Part shown: in pieces, positions 11,155 through 21,659 of the stretch
Layout: every line of letters begins with the position of its first letter
Numbering within the stretch: position 1 is the first letter of the stretch
Source of the DNA: Shinisaurus crocodilurus
Taxonomy: Eukaryota > Chordata > Lepidosauria > Squamata > Shinisauridae
Direction: 5' to 3'
Length of the DNA: 64,000 nt
Assembly: GCA_021292165.1 (NCBI GenBank)
Contig: CM037878.1
Span: 9,602,857-9,666,856, forward strand
Notes under the pieces: model-generated
Told to the model about the DNA's origin: nothing
The model's database searches: none
Seen by the model: the letters and a program-made list of their open reading frames with translations, nothing else
Position numbers and translations under genes: made by a program

Positions 11155-12052
11155 GAGTCATAGAATCATAGAAAAGTAGAGTTGGAAGGGGCCTACAAGG
11201 CCATCGAGTCCAACCCCCTGCTCAGTGCAGGAATCCAGGTCAAAGCATCCCTGACAGATGACTGTCCAGCCGCACCTTGAATGCCTCCAGAGTGGGAGAA
11301 CTCACCACCTCCCTAGGTAGTAGGTTCCATTGTCTTATTGCTCTGACCGTCAGGAAATTTTTCCTGATATTTAGGTGGAATCTGGGTTCCTGTAATTTGA
11401 GCCCATTATTCCGTGTCCTGCAAACTGGGATGATCGAGAAGAGATCCTGGCCCTCCTCTGTGTGACAACCCTTCAAGTACTGGAAGAGTGCTATCATATC
11501 TCCCCTCAGTCTCCTCTTCTGAAGGCTAAACATGCCCAGTTCTTTCAGTCTCTCCTCATAGGGCCTTGTTTCCAGTCCCTTTATCATCCTTGTTGCCCTC
11601 CTCTGAACCCTCTCCAGTTTGTCTACGTCCTTCTGAAAGTGTGGTGCCCAGAATTGGACGCAATACTCAAGATGAGGCCTAACCAGTGCCGAGTAAAGGG
11701 GAATTATCACTTCGCGTGATTTGGAAGCAATACTTCTATTAATGCAGCCCAAAATTGCATTTGCCTTCTTTGCAGCCACATCGCATTGCTGGCTCATATT
11801 CAGTTTGTGATCTACCACAATTCCAAGATCCTTCTCACTTGTAGTATTGTTGAGCCAAGTGTCCCCCATTCTGTAACTCTGCATTTGGTTTCCTCTCCCT
11901 AGGTGCAGCACTTGGCATTTATCCCTGTTAAATTTCATTCTGTTGTTTTCGGCCCAGCGCTCCAGCCTATCGAGATCTCCTTGAATTTTGTTTCTTTCTT
12001 CCAGAGTATTAGCTGTTCCACCCAACTTTGTGTCATCTGCAAATTTGATAAG
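11155..12052 (-). mobile_element. CR1 LINE, 5'-truncated, minus strand
   Basis: The plus strand begins with the inverted CR1 tail (ATAGAATCATAGAAAAG), then the 3' UTR and a long minus-strand ORF. The 5' end stops near 12052 where CR1 similarity is lost, consistent with incomplete reverse transcription. Confidence 0.9.
11240..12025 (-). pseudogene. CR1 reverse transcriptase, C-terminal portion
   Basis: The 261-codon frame encodes the part of the CR1 ORF2 protein downstream of the RT catalytic centre. Visible landmarks are NRMKFNRDKCQVLHLG near residue 28, [17 protein letters not shown] near 110, and [16 protein letters not shown] about 170-185, ending with a LDSHLSGML tail. ORF2 of CR1 normally carries an endonuclease and the full RT; here endonuclease and RT motifs A to C are absent, so no activity is expected. 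The frame is intact over its length, which suggests a fairly recent insertion. It is close to the copies at 30548 and 57619. The start codon is only the first ATG in the surviving frame. Confidence 0.9.
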
Positions 12053-12811
12053 TCACATGCATGTTGGCACACAAAGCACTTCAGTTTAAGGGTTATACCA
12101 ACAGACGCTCATGTACATATGGAACCAGCCAAACTTGTGTAATTAGAGCATGCAGTACACATATACAGGAAAAAAACATGCTTGCCCACGGACACATACA
12201 GTCCACCCATGTGCAGAAACAGCCTCAGAAAGACCAGACATACAGAGCATCATACAAGGAGGATTAAAACAGGACATTCTGCATACAAAGCTTGAGACAA
12301 ACCTTAAGAGATGAACAGATAAAACAGAGCATGGTTACATGTCACATGTCCGTGAGCAGATACCCCCATCTCAGAAATAAGCATCCATAAAATGTACATC
12401 GATACATGCCAAACATATGTACCGTGAGCTACTGATACATCCCAAGAGAATCGGACACACTAACATGCGGGCAATCAAAATTATACAGAGACGAGCAAAA
12501 GCGAGCTTGGAGGAAACACATGTACGATGCACAGAGCCACACATGCGCGGGTACCGAGTCTTCGTAGATGCACAAAGGCAGTTAATCGCACCGCCGCACA
12601 TTACACACACGAGCCATCATGCGTAAGTGCGCATGTGGGCTCTGGTAGGAAAAGCCATCTCGCCTGGCAACCGCAATTCTCCTGTGGAAAATGCAAGCAA
12701 AATGCTGGGGCTCTTCTTTTCCCTCCCCCTCCCCCCCCCCCCGCTGGGAGGGACGTGAAACCTCCCTCATTGGTGAGACGCTTCAATCTCCGCCCCACCG
12801 GGCCCTCCACA
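12053..12811. other. Unassigned, ACAC-rich
   Basis: Scattered ACACAT-type runs and C-run 12731-12742. No gene identified. Confidence 0.4.
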
Positions 12812-12832
12812 AACACACACACACACACACAC
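12812..12832. repeat. (AC)n microsatellite
   Basis: Ten or so AC units. Confidence 0.9.
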
Positions 12833-12939
12833 CACCTCTCTGTTGCAGCGGTGGGGGGGGGGAGGGGGCTACCATCTCCCAGGCAACCAGTAGAGGGTGC
12901 TTTTATACTGAGTAATCGAATTCAAGCGCTCTCTGCCTG

Positions 12940-13012
12940 CTCCTGAACACCCGCTCCGTTGCGCGCTCGCGCTCGTGCTCGCTCTCGCTCGCTCTCTCCT
13001 GCCTGGCTGCTG
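12940..13012. promoter_or_regulatory. CpG-dense patch, possible promoter fragment
   Basis: Around 12958-12995 the text is packed with CGC/GCG/CTCG units (GCGCGCTCGCGCTCG), standing out from the CpG-poor surroundings. TTTATACTGAG lies about 50 bases upstream. Whether this is a promoter, or a simple repeat that escaped methylation decay, cannot be told from sequence. Confidence 0.25.
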
Positions 13013-13039
13013 CTGATTCATAAATTGCAGTCCTTAAAT

Positions 13040-13124
13040 CAGTGTTCTCCAACCTTGGGTCCCCAGATGTTTTTGGCCTACAGCTCCCAGCATGCCCCAG
13101 CCAGCCCAAGGTTGGAGAACCCTG
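13040..13124. mobile_element. Family A MITE, internally deleted
   Basis: The left arm runs from CAGTGTTCTCC through GCCCCAGCCAGC and then jumps directly to CCAAGGTTGGAGAACCCTG. It is flanked by CCTTAAAT (13032-13039) and CCTTAAAC (13125-13132), a 7/8 target duplication. Confidence 0.85.
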
Positions 13125-13690
13125 CCTTAAACTGAATGCCTGCCTGGTGGTGGCCCCTGCTGGGATAGCAGGAGACGGTCCAGGCAACGCCTCTTCCCAG
13201 CACAGCAACAGTGCTGCTGCGGCAAAGGAGCTCAGCAGAGGTGAAGGGTGGTTTCGGAATGGTTTCGGAACGAGAAGATGCAGAGTTTCCTTCGACCCAG
13301 GCCAACACCCCTCCCCCAAAACCTGAGGAGCCGAGGAAGATTTTGGAATTCGTGTTCTCCGCATCTCTTGCTGCAAATCGCACATGCATCCATCACTCGA
13401 CGTCTCAGAACATGGACCTCAACACGCCCGATATTTATATTGCCCTTTCGGATGGCGTCATGAATGATGTGCATTATACTGCTGTGGCCCGTACAACATC
13501 CCTGTGAGGTAGAGACCGTCGCCATAATGACGCTGTCGTCCACGCCAGCTTTCCCCAACAGGGTGCCGTCCAGATGTGCTGGGGCTACAGCTTCCATCAC
13601 CCCGAGCCAACACGATTGGGGGGGGGGGGTTTAGCCTAAAACATTTGGAGGTTATGGAAAGCTGACCCACATGTTGGAGATGGGGCGCTA
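13125..13690. other. Unassigned; small CORE-SINE remnant near 13490-13515
   Basis: A 98-codon plus frame at 13211-13507 is open but lacks a recognisable domain. Its 3' end runs into ACATCCCTGTGAGGTAG, a piece of the MIR-like SINE in minus orientation. Confidence 0.35.
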
Positions 13691-13900
13691 CAGGGGAGGC
13701 TGGTGACGCCTATTTCAGTGGGGCTCCCAATCCATTGCAGGTTTTATTTGGAGCTTTATGGGAGCTATCCATGGTGCTGAATTCCACCCCCAAAATAGGT
13801 TCACCACCATGGAGCACCATGAATAGCGCCTGTAAAGCTCCGAATAAAAGCTGCAATGGATTGGGAGCCCCGCCAAAAGAGGCATCACCAGCCACCACTG
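13691..13900. repeat. Long inverted-repeat foldback
   Basis: The left arm (AGGCTGGTGACGCC, GGGCTCCCAATCCATTGCAG, TTATTTGGAGCTTTA) is matched in inverse order by the right arm (TAAAGCTCCGAATAAAAG, CTGCAATGGATTGGGAGCCC, GGCATCACCAGCC). The loop holds a smaller inverted pair. Flanks share GGCGCT only loosely. Confidence 0.75.
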
Positions 13901-14049
13901 GCGCTGAGGATGGGAGGGGATGGCTTGGCCAGATTTAAACACAGGACTTTTCCCTATTCAGAGTTTGCAGGGCAATCCTATGGATGTCTAGCCAGAAGTC
14001 AAAGAGATTGGCTGCCAGATAAATGCATGTACTGTATAAGATTGCAGTC

Positions 14050-14240
14050 TTACAGCACATTTCTGTAACATGTCTGTTCAGAGGTAAGTCCCACTGAGTT
14101 CAATCAGGCTTAATCCCTGGTAGGTGGGCATAGTGTGGCAGCCTCAAAGTGTAATCGTATGCCCACTTACATGTGAGTAAGACCTACTGAACTCAATGAG
14201 GCCTACTTCTGAGTAGACAAGTATAGGATTGGGCTACTAG
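14050..14240. repeat. Two adjacent foldback family C copies
   Basis: The first has GAGGTAAGTCCCACTGA with its inverse; the second has GAGTAAGACCTACTGAA and CTACTTCTGAGTAGAC, ending TATAGGATTGGGC. Confidence 0.55.
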
Positions 14241-14269
14241 TCTCTTAGGCACCAGATGACATCAGGTCT

Positions 14270-14625
14270 CTCACTCATTCACGTGTGTCCCCTTTTACAG
14301 CCCTCTATTTGAAGGGCTGCCCAGTCCAAGTCTGGTTTGAATGCTAAAGAACCATCAGAAGGAAGAGCAAAAGGGGCCTTGGAGTTGCCCATCAGCAGCA
14401 GCTGGACAGAGGACCGCAAGGCTCACAGCTCACCTGTTCACAGTCTTCCACACTATGGTGAGATGTACTGCATTGCTATTTAAATTATAATTATTTCTAA
14501 ACTTGCATCTATACATATCAAGTAGCATGTGCAAATTTTATGCAAATCGGCATCCACTTTTGTCTTCGTTTTCGGTGATGCATGCCCTCTTTTAGGGCAG
14601 TTCACAAGTGGACCTCCTATCACTC
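14270..14625 (+). mobile_element. Family E DNA-transposon-like repeat
   Basis: Shares with 26240-26672 the order: CCCTCTATTTGAAGGGCTG, AAAGAACCATCAGA, CACACTATG, GCAAATTTTATGCA and GGTGATGCAT. No ORF. The inverted ends resembling GGCCACTTACAC are only partly kept here. Confidence 0.5.
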
Positions 14626-14651
14626 AACGATGAGTAGGACTCCCTTTAAAG

Positions 14652-14895
14652 CAGCGGTTCTCAGCCTTTTTTTGGCCCCATGCACCCTCTTCACCATAGG
14701 CCAGAATGTCATTCCCCCCTTTCCAAGATTGTCTGACTTAATCTGTGCCATACACTAAGGTGTGATGTCCTGTAGATTATGTACAATCTGTAGAATTGTA
14801 ATTTGTAGAAAGATCAGTATTCCAATAGTTTGAGTCTGTGGTCCCAATCCCCCCCCCCCGAAATCCTAAAATCCCCCCCTGGTTGAGAACCCCTG
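14652..14895. mobile_element. hAT element, Charlie-like ends
   Basis: The left end CAGCGGTTCTCAGCC pairs with the right end GGTTGAGAACCCCTG. A perfect 8-bp duplication CTTTAAAG flanks it (14644-14651 and 14896-14903). The interior is non-coding and C-rich. Confidence 0.9.
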
Positions 14896-15042
14896 CTTTA
14901 AAGGTATTGTTATGTGGTCCCCACTAACCCCAAGGGGTGAGACAAGGCTTAGTTTCCTTTGGTTAAGAGTGGGAGTGTGGCGTAACCCCACAATTCAGTT
15001 CCCTGGTGTATGTCTGCGTTAGTATGTTTAGTGAGTATAGAA

Positions 15043-15473
15043 CAGTGATGGCGAACCTTTTTGAGCCTGAGTGCCCAAACTGCAACACAAAACCAACTTA
15101 TTTATTTCAAAGTGCCTTAAATTTGGCAGGAAGGAGGGGGCACTAGCTAATCGCGCCCCGCTCTGTCTCTGGGCATGGCTCTTCACCGGGCGCGCAAAGA
15201 TTCGGGCGTGCGCGCGCTGTGCTTCTGAGCTGTCTGTTCAGTTAGAAGGAGGGCTGGGTGCCTGCGCAGTCTGCTTCTGGGGGTGGAGATGTTGGAGTGT
15301 GCCTGCCTGTGGAGGCCAGCGAGGAATGAGTGGAGAGGAGTTACGATGGAAACCCAACGCTGAATGCAGAAGGGGATGGTCTTTTTGCGATCTGGCGACC
15401 AATGGCTCAAGTGCCCACAGAGAGGTCCCTGCGTGTCAGCTGTGGCACGCGTGCCATAGGTTCGCCATCACTG
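15043..15473. mobile_element. hAT element, short member of the 0.9-kb family
   Basis: The ends CAGTGATGGCGAACCT and AGGTTCGCCATCACTG are exact inverse copies. It is flanked by perfect GTATAGAA duplications (15035-15042 and 15474-15481). It shares about 60 bases on the left and over 100 on the right with the longer copies, but the middle is different (GC-rich, 431 bases total). Confidence 0.95.
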
Positions 15474-15642
15474 GTATAGAATGTTGAACTGAGTGGGTGT
15501 GGTTTGTGATGTCTTGGAAAGGGTGGGGGGGAGGGGTATATAAGGAGTGTTTGAGTGATGTCAGAGTTTAGTTGAGTTTGTATGTTGAGTGAGTTGGGAG
15601 TTGAGTTAGAGAGTTTTAGGTGGTTGGAGTTAGCGTGATATT

Positions 15643-15790
15643 CATAGATCATAGAGTTGGAAGGAGCCTACAAGGCTATCGAGTCCAACCCCCTGCTCAA
15701 TGCAGGAAACTAGAGGAGGGGTCTCCCATCCAAGTAATAACCAGGCCTGACCCTGCTTAGCTTTCCACACTCAGACAAGCTGAGCCAGCG
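15643..15790 (-). mobile_element. Composite SINE: 5S rRNA-derived head plus CR1 tail
   Basis: Read on the minus strand: AAGCTAAGCAGGGTC (5S A-box region), then CTTGGATGGGAGACC (5S C-box region), a CCTCCTCTAG linker, then the CR1 end CATTGAGCAGGGGG through CCAACTCTATGATC. Sequence before the A-box (GTCTGAG) still resembles 5S. The linker and junction are identical to those at 63495-63629, so this is a family and not a one-off chimera. Confidence 0.8.
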
Positions 15791-16000
15791 TAAGCCACAG
15801 GCCTGGGAGAGTGGAGAGTTGGGAGTTAGGTTAGTTACAAAGTGTTTGGTGGAGGCAAACACTTTTCTGGAACTAAGATTTTGAGAATTAAAATAAACTT
15901 ATTTTTATTTTGTTTGCTACCCAAATCCTACGTGTCAGCTTGGCGTTATTACCTGCTTTACTTTTAAATCTACACACACACCTTTGTACCCACAGCATCA

Positions 16001-16418
16001 TAAATTTAAGCTAGATCCTTAATAACCAGCATTAATCTTTTCCCTCATTAGTCGGGGAAAGGTTTCATTTGACCCTCCCCTCAGGTTTTCAAGTGTTGAT
16101 GCTTGGCCTGAGAAGGGTTTATGCGCCTGGTCCTAAAGTGAAAAGGGCCGTGTCGTCGCAGGGAGCACCGGAAGCTTGTTGGGGTGTCTTCGTAACATTT
16201 GCTTTATTTACGAATATGCCAGCAGAACGTATTATTGGAAGCAAGTAGACTCCCCAGACAGGTGGCAGATCCCCAAGGAGCAATTTGTGCAGCTCAGCCA
16301 ATGCCCACACTTCAGCTAATGCCGGCTAGAAAACTCCCAGCTAAGCTTCCAGGCTCTCTCTACGGCCGGGCCAAACAGAACAGATCCATGGCCCAAATCA
16401 GGGCTCTCCCACAGCTGC
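16001..16418. other. Unassigned sequence
   Basis: No repeat or gene recognised. Confidence 0.4.
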
Positions 16419-16665
16419 TTTTATTTTATTTTATTTATTACATTTATACCCCACCTTTTTTCCTGCAAGGAACTCAAGGCAGCTTACATAATCCTCCTTC
16501 TCCTCTCCATTTTATCCTCACAACAACCCTGTGAGGTAGGTGAGGCTGAGAGTCAGTGACTGGCCCAAAGTCACCCAGTGAGTTTCATGGCCGAGTGGGG
16601 ACTAGAACCCGGATCTCCCAGAGTCCCAGTCCAACACTCTCACCACTACGCCACACTGGCTTTTA
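16419..16665 (-). mobile_element. MIR-like CORE-SINE, nearly full, minus
   Basis: Runs on the plus strand from the inverted tail (TTATTTATTACATTTATACC) through the core (GTGAGGTAGGTGAGGC) to the tRNA-like head (GGGACTAGAACCCGG, then CACTACGCCACACTGGC). Includes the whole head, so it is a good reference copy. Confidence 0.9.
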
Positions 16666-17906
16666 ATGAAAGATGGCAACGTTTTGGGAGATCCACTCAC
16701 AGAGGTCACATGCAGTTTGGCCCTCAGTTCAAGGCTGCAAACGGCCTCTCACCTCTTTCACTCTGAGAAGTGTTACATCCCCCAGAGACTCTGATAGGCA
16801 TTGCATTCCAAAGGCAGGAGAGACAGACAGGGCCGGCCCTTCCGCGAGCCAATGTGAGCCGCTTGTCTCAGGCAGCAGATCGGCAAGGGTGGTGGATCAC
16901 ATGCCTCTTCGGGGGGCCCTGTTCCTCCCATACTGCCTCTGCCTGCCCATTTGCAGGGCTCCCCGCTGCCTACAGCGCCACCCACAGGCCCATGCGCTCC
17001 TCTGCCCTGCCACCCCAATAATTTGCAGCACTTCTGGAGGACACCACATTGGGGGGGGGGGGACGGCGGTTCTAAATGTCAGTTTTTTTAAAAAAAGCAT
17101 CTGGATAGAGTCCCACTTTGGATCAAAATTCACAGTGCAGTGGGGTTGACCCTTTCCCCCCCGCTTGCAGTTTCCCAATGGCGGGGGAGGGGGGAAATAT
17201 ATCCTCTCTCCCAAAACTGCTACATGCAATGCTAGGAAAAACTTGACGTGGAACTGTTTGACAGGGGCAAATAGCAGCTTTGAGGTGTGGTTGTGTGCTT
17301 GTGGTCTTCATTAGGAAAACAGCATGGGGGGGCAGAGCCGAAGCCCCCTCCCCTGCAGCACTGTGCTGCCAATCCAAGTTGGGTCTCCTTTGGGGTGCTC
17401 TCTATCAGCGTTTAAAGCACGGGTGCAGAAGGTCAGGCCCGGGGGACCAAAATCCATCCCTCTGGCAAGCCCCAGCTGGCCCCACCCCCAGCTGCCAATC
17501 ATTCAGTGGTTTCCCAGCTTTTGCATTCCCCCCCCCCCCATTTTAAACGGTTGAAATGCCTCTCCTAAGGCTCAGCTGTTGGCAGCAAGAGCTTCAAGCT
17601 ACAATATGCTGATATTTTTGGTGTTTGGGCCCTGCCCACCACTGGAATGCATCACCCAAAAGCTTCTCTGAAATGGAAGCTTCTCTGAAACGCCACCCTC
17701 AGGCGGAAAGAGGTCCCCCACCTCTGATTCAGAGAGATAAGAGAACTGATCAAGGGTCTCCACCATTGCATCCAGTTTGGTTCCTAGATAGTGTCCAGCT
17801 ATGGCTGAATCAGACTCAGCATTAGAGCAAATTATGGGGCAATCCAAAAGGCAAGGCAACGAAACAGGTCAATGGGCAAGCGCAAAGGTTGGTCAAGAGA
17901 TACAAG
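16666..17906. other. Unassigned, 1.2 kb
   Basis: G-run at 17050-17061 and C-run at 17529-17539. Several long frames on both strands show no domain. No repeat recognised by eye. Confidence 0.35.
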
Positions 17907-18058
17907 CAGGGCTTTTTTTTCTGGTGGAACTCACCGGAACTGAGTTCCAGCACCTTTTCTTCTATTAATTGCATTACAATTTAATCGCCATCTACTCCCG
18001 AGGAAATGTACGGTAATCCAAGAGTTCCGGTACCCTTTTCTCCAGAAAAAAAGCACTG
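17907..18058. mobile_element. hAT-type MITE, 152 bp
   Basis: The ends CAGGGCTTTTTTTCTGG and CCAGAAAAAAAGCACTG are inverse copies, and a perfect GATACAAG duplication lies on both sides (17899-17906 and 18059-18066). Unlike the other hAT-type copies here, the duplication has no central TA. Confidence 0.9.
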
Positions 18059-18244
18059 GATACAAGCAAAGGTCGAAGCACAGTTAAGTGGGCAGCTACA
18101 ATATGCAGTACAGAAGCAGAGCCAAACAAGAGTGCAAGGATCAGTAGCACAGAGGGTCACACAGCAAGGTCCAGAAAACAAGGCACTGGCGCTGCAAGAA
18201 CAATGTTGTTCCAGCACTGGCTAGGTTAAAACTGGAGGCTTATA

Positions 18245-18498
18245 CAGTCATGCCTTGGATTGAGAGCATAATTTGTAACGGAAACGTGCTTGTAATCCAA
18301 AACACTCTTATATCAAAACGAAATCCCCCCCCAAAAAAATGTGTACAGAGATTTTTTTATTTAAGCCGTACTACGGCACTTGTATTGCAAGACGTCGCTT
18401 GTATATCAAGTCAAAAAAAAATTAAATAAATATTTAAAAATTTGCCTGTCTTGCGAAACACTCTCAAACCAAGTTACTTGCAATCCAAGGTATGACTG
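18245..18498. mobile_element. Tigger-like MITE
   Basis: Ends CAGTCATGCCTTGGATT and AATCCAAGGTATGACTG flanked by TA. Inside, ATATCAAAACGAAATCC and GACGTCGCTTGTATATCAAG recur in every member. TA duplication and terminal form fit the Tc1/mariner pogo-Tigger group. Confidence 0.85.
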
Positions 18499-19286
18499 TA
18501 TAGGCAGAGCTTCCTGAGCCCCACCCAGGGCTCAGCTGCATTGTGTTACAGGCCCTCTAGCAAAAGTCCTACTCAGGAGGACAGCCTTGCTACGGAGGAG
18601 TAATCAAGCAGTTCTCCTTGAAGGATCCTTACTGGCCTGCCTGTGGAGGTGACGATGCTCTCGGGGGCTAGATGGTCACCCGGCCTCCACCTCAGAGGCA
18701 GAACTGCCCTCCTCCTGTGGGGACAGACTAGTGGTGATCTCCCCTGAGGGCCCTCCCTGACATGGGTGGTTCCTTGGCATTATCTGTTTCTGGGAGCTAT
18801 TCCTCCAGGGCTGGGTAAGATGCTGCCTGTCCAAGGGCCCTGCTGCCAGTCAGAGCAGAGAGGAAGCGCGAGGCAGCCTCATACGTTCCCGAGTGGTGCC
18901 TATTTTTTTTTTTTAATCCTTTCTCACACGGCACGCCTGGCAGTGTGATGTGTAACCCCTACCAGCTGCCTCCTCCTCCCTGAAGCAGGCGTAATAATTT
19001 TTTCTTGTTCTGTTTTGATGAGCACATTGTGCTCAAATAGTGATCAATTCAGGAAATATTTTTGGTAGGCTCCCTAATATTGGAAAATGTCTCTCTTTCT
19101 CCTAATTGCTTCCATCTCTATTTTAGTTACATGGCTTTAAGGTATATACGTAATTCACGATCCTTCGTTTTTTCACTTCTGGTTTATGGTGGCAAGAGTC
19201 AGTCCCTGCTTTGCACATTTCACTATACTGTACTCATGGCTAGTTGCCTTTAAATGAGTTCACACAGTCAAAGCCATGGTCTATTC
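18499..19286. other. Unassigned sequence
   Basis: No repeat or gene recognised; T-run at 18903-18913. Confidence 0.4.
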
Positions 19287-19421
19287 CAGTGTTCTCCAAC
19301 CTTGGGTCCCCAGATGTTTTTGGCCTACAACTCCCAGCATGCCCCCGCCAGCATAGCTGGCTGGGGCATGCTGGGAGTTGTAGGCCAAAAACATCTGGGG
19401 ACCCAAGGTTGGAGAACACTG
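19287..19421. mobile_element. Palindromic hAT MITE (family A), intact
   Basis: Two arms of about 60 bases, nearly perfect, with perfect GTCTATTC duplications (19279-19286 and 19422-19429). This is the best reference copy of the family. Confidence 0.95.
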
Positions 19422-19429
19422 GTCTATTC

Positions 19430-19873
19430 TTTTTGCAACCTCGTGTGGGGCAGATGTAATCCAAGCAAGCTTAGGGAGAGCGGCAACGAAACATAACTGT
19501 GTGCTGCCTGCAGTATCGCTATTTCTGTGCTTCTTCATGGGCACCTATCCTGTGTTTATGTCTTGCATCTGTGGTGGCACGGCACAAGCATGAAATGAGA
19601 CATTTGATACAGAATCTGAGAATCCTAGGGTTTCACTTAAAATATAAAGCAAGTTACGGCAGAGAAATATTGTTTGTTTGTTTGTTTAAAGTATTTACAA
19701 GCTGCTTTTCTATTAAAAAAATATATTCAAAGTGGTGAAAAGCTTGGATTGCACCCCAGGCAAAAAATAATAATTTAAAAAAAAAAATTAATTATTGTAC
19801 TCCCCTGTGGAGAGAAAAGCAGAGCAGGTTTTATTTTGATTGGGAAAAATAATGAGGAAAGGATTGAGTAGGC
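19430..19873. other. Unassigned sequence
   Basis: AT-rich, no gene or repeat recognised. Confidence 0.4.
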
Positions 19874-20801
19874 AAGTGATGGCGAACCTTTTTGAGCCCG
19901 AGTGCCCAAACTGCAACACAAAACCAACTTATTTATTTCAAAGTGCCAACACTGCAATTAAACCTGAATACCGAGGTTTTAGTTTTAGAAAAACAACTCA
20001 TACAGTTGTCCGAACTAATTAACATCTTTTGTCTTAAAAGAAAAACACAGTAACAGAGCTTTCAATGATACAAACAGTTTTTTGTTGAAAAAAAAATCAT
20101 CTCAAAAAATTATTATAGTACTACATTTACATTTTACACATACCCTGAAGGGAATTTATACAAATTTTTAAAATAATTAGGCACATGTATATTTGGATAA
20201 GGGATTCTCAACTTGTAATATGATTATATGCCAGACTGAAATTGTATGGGGCAAGCTTTACCCCAGGTCCTTTCCCTGCTTCTACAGGTGTCGGATTAGT
20301 AAAAGTAAAAGTCAACCTGTACTAGGATGAGCAAGATAAACAAGAAAACTAAACGTGCTTAACGCATTTTAAACACTTTATGTCTTGGACTGCAAACACT
20401 GCATTAGATAAAAGTTTGCATTGGGCATGCTTTTGCACAATTAATGTGATTTTTGCTATTGCATGAATGCTGATAATTTGTCAAACCTTGGCTCATACTC
20501 GGTTAGTTTGAGAGCAACACATGCAGCACTCAGGTCAACTGTTAGGGCTTTACATCCAAGCCATGCTCTGTGCATCATTCCTTAAAATCTTTTAAATGTG
20601 ATAACAGTGTAGAAAAAGAATTCTGTAACAGGAATTCTAGAATAAAATCATTCTGTTCCACACTGTGAGAAAGAACAAGATCATTAGTGTTTTGCAGAAG
20701 GGGACAGTCTTTTTGCGATCTGGTGACCAATGGCTCGAGTGCCCACAGAGAGGGCCCTGCGTGCCAGCTGTGGCACCCGTGCCATAGGTTCGCCATCACT
20801 G
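19874..20801. mobile_element. hAT element, 928 bp, non-autonomous
   Basis: Ends AAGTGATGGCGAACCT (first base changed) and AGGTTCGCCATCACTG; perfect GAGTAGGC duplications (19866-19873 and 20802-20809). The AT-rich interior is nearly the same as in 40492-41417 and 56006-56915 and encodes nothing transposase-like. Confidence 0.95.
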
Positions 20802-20847
20802 GAGTAGGCTCTCTCTCCTCTATCCAGGCAATTCACTGTGCCTGCAT

Positions 20848-20928
20848 TCCTGTGCATACTTACTTGGGAGTAAGTCCCAATGAAATGAATAGGATTTACT
20901 TCTGGATAGACATGCAGAAGAGTGTTCT
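20848..20928. repeat. Foldback family C
   Basis: GGGAGTAAGTCCCAATGAAA with the imperfect inverse GATTTACTTCTGGATAGAC. Confidence 0.55.
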
Positions 20929-21199
20929 GTCAAATTCACAGCATTGTAGGGCTGATTATGCAATTTCATGTTGTGACTAGTTTGGACTTTGAATTCAGGG
21001 TTAGGTTCAAGGTGTGTTGGACTACAACTCCCATGGTCAAAGTTTTCAGCCAAAGCTTCAGTAGAGATGGGGCGGAGAGCATTTGTCCCATATCAGCTCT
21101 CTGTTCCTTGCTCCATCTATCTTCACCCCATTCCAGCTTGAATCTGCTTCCCGAAACACTGACAGAAGCGGCAGGAGCATTTATTTATCATCCTTCCCT
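20929..21199. other. Unassigned, one MITE-arm remnant
   Basis: GTGTTGGACTACAACTCCCA near 21014 is a single arm of the family at 21200; otherwise nothing. Confidence 0.4.
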
Positions 21200-21325
21200 A
21201 ACCTGACCCCCCCCTGCGGATGTGCTGGACTACAACTCCCATCATCCACAACCAGCATGGTCAATATCCATGCTGGTTGTAGTCCGTCCAACACATCAGC
21301 GGTGCGCCGGGTTGCGGAAGGCTGA
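21200..21325. repeat. Inverted-repeat MITE
   Basis: CCTAACCTGACCCCCC and GATGTGCTGGACTACAAC on the left are mirrored by GTTGTAGTCCGTCCAACACATC and GGGTTGCGGAAGGCTG on the right, around a CATGGTCAATATCCATG loop. Confidence 0.65.
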
Positions 21326-21467
21326 TTCAGACATTTGAACCTTGGGTAAATTTCCTCTGTTACGTATTTTGGAGGAGTTACTTGCTTGCACAGTCCAGAT
21401 GCAGGGGGGGGGTCATTATTTGGGGGGGGGGCTCAGCATGGGGTTGTTATCTAGAGACAGTAGCAGA

Positions 21468-21515
21468 ACTCCATCGCTCAGTGGTAGAGCGATTGACCCC
21501 AGTTCAATCCCACAC
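21468..21515 (+). repeat. tRNA-derived SINE head fragment
   Basis: ATCGCTCAGTGGTAGAGCGA (A-box region) and a B-box CCAGTTCAATCCC are present. Only the head is left. It is too short and degenerate to be a tRNA gene. Confidence 0.5.
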
Positions 21516-21659
21516 TTTTGTAATGGCTTTGGCTACACAAAAATAAACTTTTACTTGCTACTACTAGTTCAAAATCCCTGGCATCTCCAGACAGGGCTGG
21601 AAAAAGACCCCTGTCTGAAATTTGTCTGCGTGCATGCGTGAAAAAAACAGGCAAGCCTT

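Larger units (their letters stand above)
14908..16000 (+). repeat. Probable solo LTR carrying two insertions
   Basis: It starts with TGTTATGTGG, holds a TATA-like TATATAAGG near 15537, and a polyadenylation signal AATAAA near 15891 followed by T-rich sequence. Between these lie a hAT copy (15043-15473) and a 5S/CR1 SINE (15643-15790). The right boundary and target duplication were not found, so the LTR call is tentative. If it is right, it is an old endogenous retroelement remnant with no coding region. Confidence 0.4.

Noticed and set aside
19244..19459. Recurring peptide frames reading VFSNLGSPDVFGLQLPACPS at a dozen sites
   Set aside because: They are translations of the family A palindrome in either strand; the repeat explains the recurrence and no gene family is involved.
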